Below, one piece after another: positions 63,269 to 64,000 of a stretch of DNA of 64,000 nucleotides. A program made the position numbers and the translations under genes. Source of the DNA: UBA1181 sp963631545 (GTDB taxonomy: Bacteria > Bacteroidota > Bacteroidia > Bacteroidales > Paludibacteraceae); contig CAVGRN010000002.1 of the NCBI GenBank assembly GCA_963631545.1, positions 1 through 64,000 on the forward strand. The letters are read 5' to 3'. The notes beneath the pieces were generated by a model. That model searched no databases. It was not told the DNA's origin and saw nothing but the letters and a program-made list of their open reading frames with translations. How positions within the stretch are numbered: the stretch's first letter is position 1; the number at the start of each line of letters is the position of its first letter.

Positions 63269-64000
63269 ATGAGTAGCGAATTAGTAATTGATGTTCAAGC
63301 ATCGGAGATATCCATTGCCCTCTTAGAGGATCGGAGGCTGATTGAGGTGAACAAAGAGAGCCGAGTCAGCAAATTTTCCGTAGGGGATATCTACCTTGCA
63401 AAGGTGAAGAAATTGATGCCGGGACTCAATGCAGCATTCGTTGACGTGGGTTATGAGAAAGGGGCTTTCCTGCATTACCAGGATTTGGGTCCCAAGTTTT
63501 TGTCGGTCGGCAAGTTCGTCCGCGAGGTCCGCGCGGGTAGGAAGAAGGATTTCTCTCTCGCCCGCTTTCCCCTTGAGAAGGAAATCGAGAAAGGCGGCCA
63601 TATAACAGACCTCCTTGCGCAAGGGCAGGAGGTGATGGTGCAGATCGCCAAAGAGCCAATCTCCACGAAGGGGCCGCGGCTGACATCCGAAATCTCCATT
63701 GCGGGACGGTTCTTGGTATTGATACCGTTTGCGGACAGGATCTTCGTTTCCCAGAAAATCAAGTCGGCGGAAGAGCGGAACAGAATCAAGCAGATACTGT
63801 TAGACATCAAGCCGAAGAACTTCGGTGTCATCGTTCGCACGGTGGCCGAGGGAAAGGCGGTGGAGGATTTCGAGTTCGAACTTAACGCCTTGCTTGCGCG
63901 CTGGAACGACTCCGTGGCTAAGCTCAAAAGCGGAGAGAACAAACTGCCGAAGCTCCTTTACGAGGAGATGGGACGTGCGGTGAGCATCCTGCGAGACATT
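63269..64000 (+). CDS. rng: Ribonuclease E/G family protein, 5' part (runs off the window)
   Basis: The first 244 codons of a ribonuclease G-like enzyme are visible, about half of the expected length. MSSELVIDVQASEISIALLEDRRLIEVNKE is the family start. GDIYLAKVKKLMPGLNAAFVDVGYEKGAFLH belongs to the S1 RNA-binding domain, and TKGPRLTSEISIAGRFLVL and IVRTVAEGK follow. The catalytic DEAD-like and zinc-link regions would lie outside. It would process rRNA and mRNA. Confidence 0.93.
   Translation, partial: MSSELVIDVQASEISIALLEDRRLIEVNKESRVSKFSVGDIYLAKVKKLMPGLNAAFVDVGYEKGAFLHYQDLGPKFLSVGKFVREVRAGRKKDFSLARFPLEKEIEKGGHITDLLAQGQEVMVQIAKEPISTKGPRLTSEISIAGRFLVLIPFADRIFVSQKIKSAEERNRIKQILLDIKPKNFGVIVRTVAEGKAVEDFEFELNALLARWNDSVAKLKSGENKLPKLLYEEMGRAVSILRDI

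Noticed and set aside
1..64000. DGR template repeat or reverse transcriptase in the window
   Set aside because: The diagnostic GTCGGGTCGTACGGC core occurs only in modules 1-3, and no protein here has reverse-transcriptase motifs. The machinery must be elsewhere if it exists.

Overview
The window looks like a chromosome segment of a host-associated, fermentative Bacteroidales (Bacteroidota) species. Reasons: many genes sit behind the Bacteroidota promoter pattern (a TAnnTTTG -7 box, often with a TTTG about 20 nt upstream). There is a sdh/frd operon in the order C-A-B, a 1,334-residue hybrid two-component sensor, a pectin-degrading fusion enzyme, a CotH protein, and secreted proteins with the recurrent N-terminal motif (V/M)DSLTF. 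No rRNA, tRNA or CRISPR was recognised.

Region 1 (1-11.2 kb) is accessory DNA. Five paralogous secreted proteins (ending VRLV-x-D) alternate with three intact AAA ATPases of the DUF234/DUF4143 type and one broken copy. One ATPase gene sits between exact 131-bp direct repeats that each hold a 34-bp palindrome. Region 2 (11.2-33.9 kb) carries dgt-tcdA, a pectate lyase/pectinesterase fusion, a CzcCBA-like metal efflux operon, sdhCAB, a lipoprotein, CotH, a thioredoxin-fold protein, a glycerate-kinase-like P-loop kinase and a two-domain glycosyltransferase.

Region 3 (33.9-40 kb) is one giant secreted protein (1,825 aa) with four copies of a domain related to that of region 1. Three of the four domain ends line up without gaps as 57-codon blocks. 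In these blocks 34 codons differ, but in 26 of the 34 the third base is the same in all three, and 23 of those 26 end in C or T. Codons that contain no A are almost all constant. This is the signature left by a diversity-generating retroelement (DGR): adenine mutagenesis of AAY codons copied from one template. No reverse transcriptase or template repeat is in the window, so the machinery would have to act from elsewhere. A 582-bp exact duplication links domains 3 and 4, and an orphan domain end lies just upstream of the gene.

Region 4 (40-64 kb) is mainly core: a WaaP-like kinase, mnmG-uvrC-dtd-U32-dusB, polA, a polyprenyl synthase, nadA-mazG-deoC, the hybrid sensor, glnS, mdh, mutY, HU, a 29-residue ribosomal-type protein and the start of rng. 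Three perfect 16-bp parS palindromes flank dusB, which suggests the segment lies near the replication origin.
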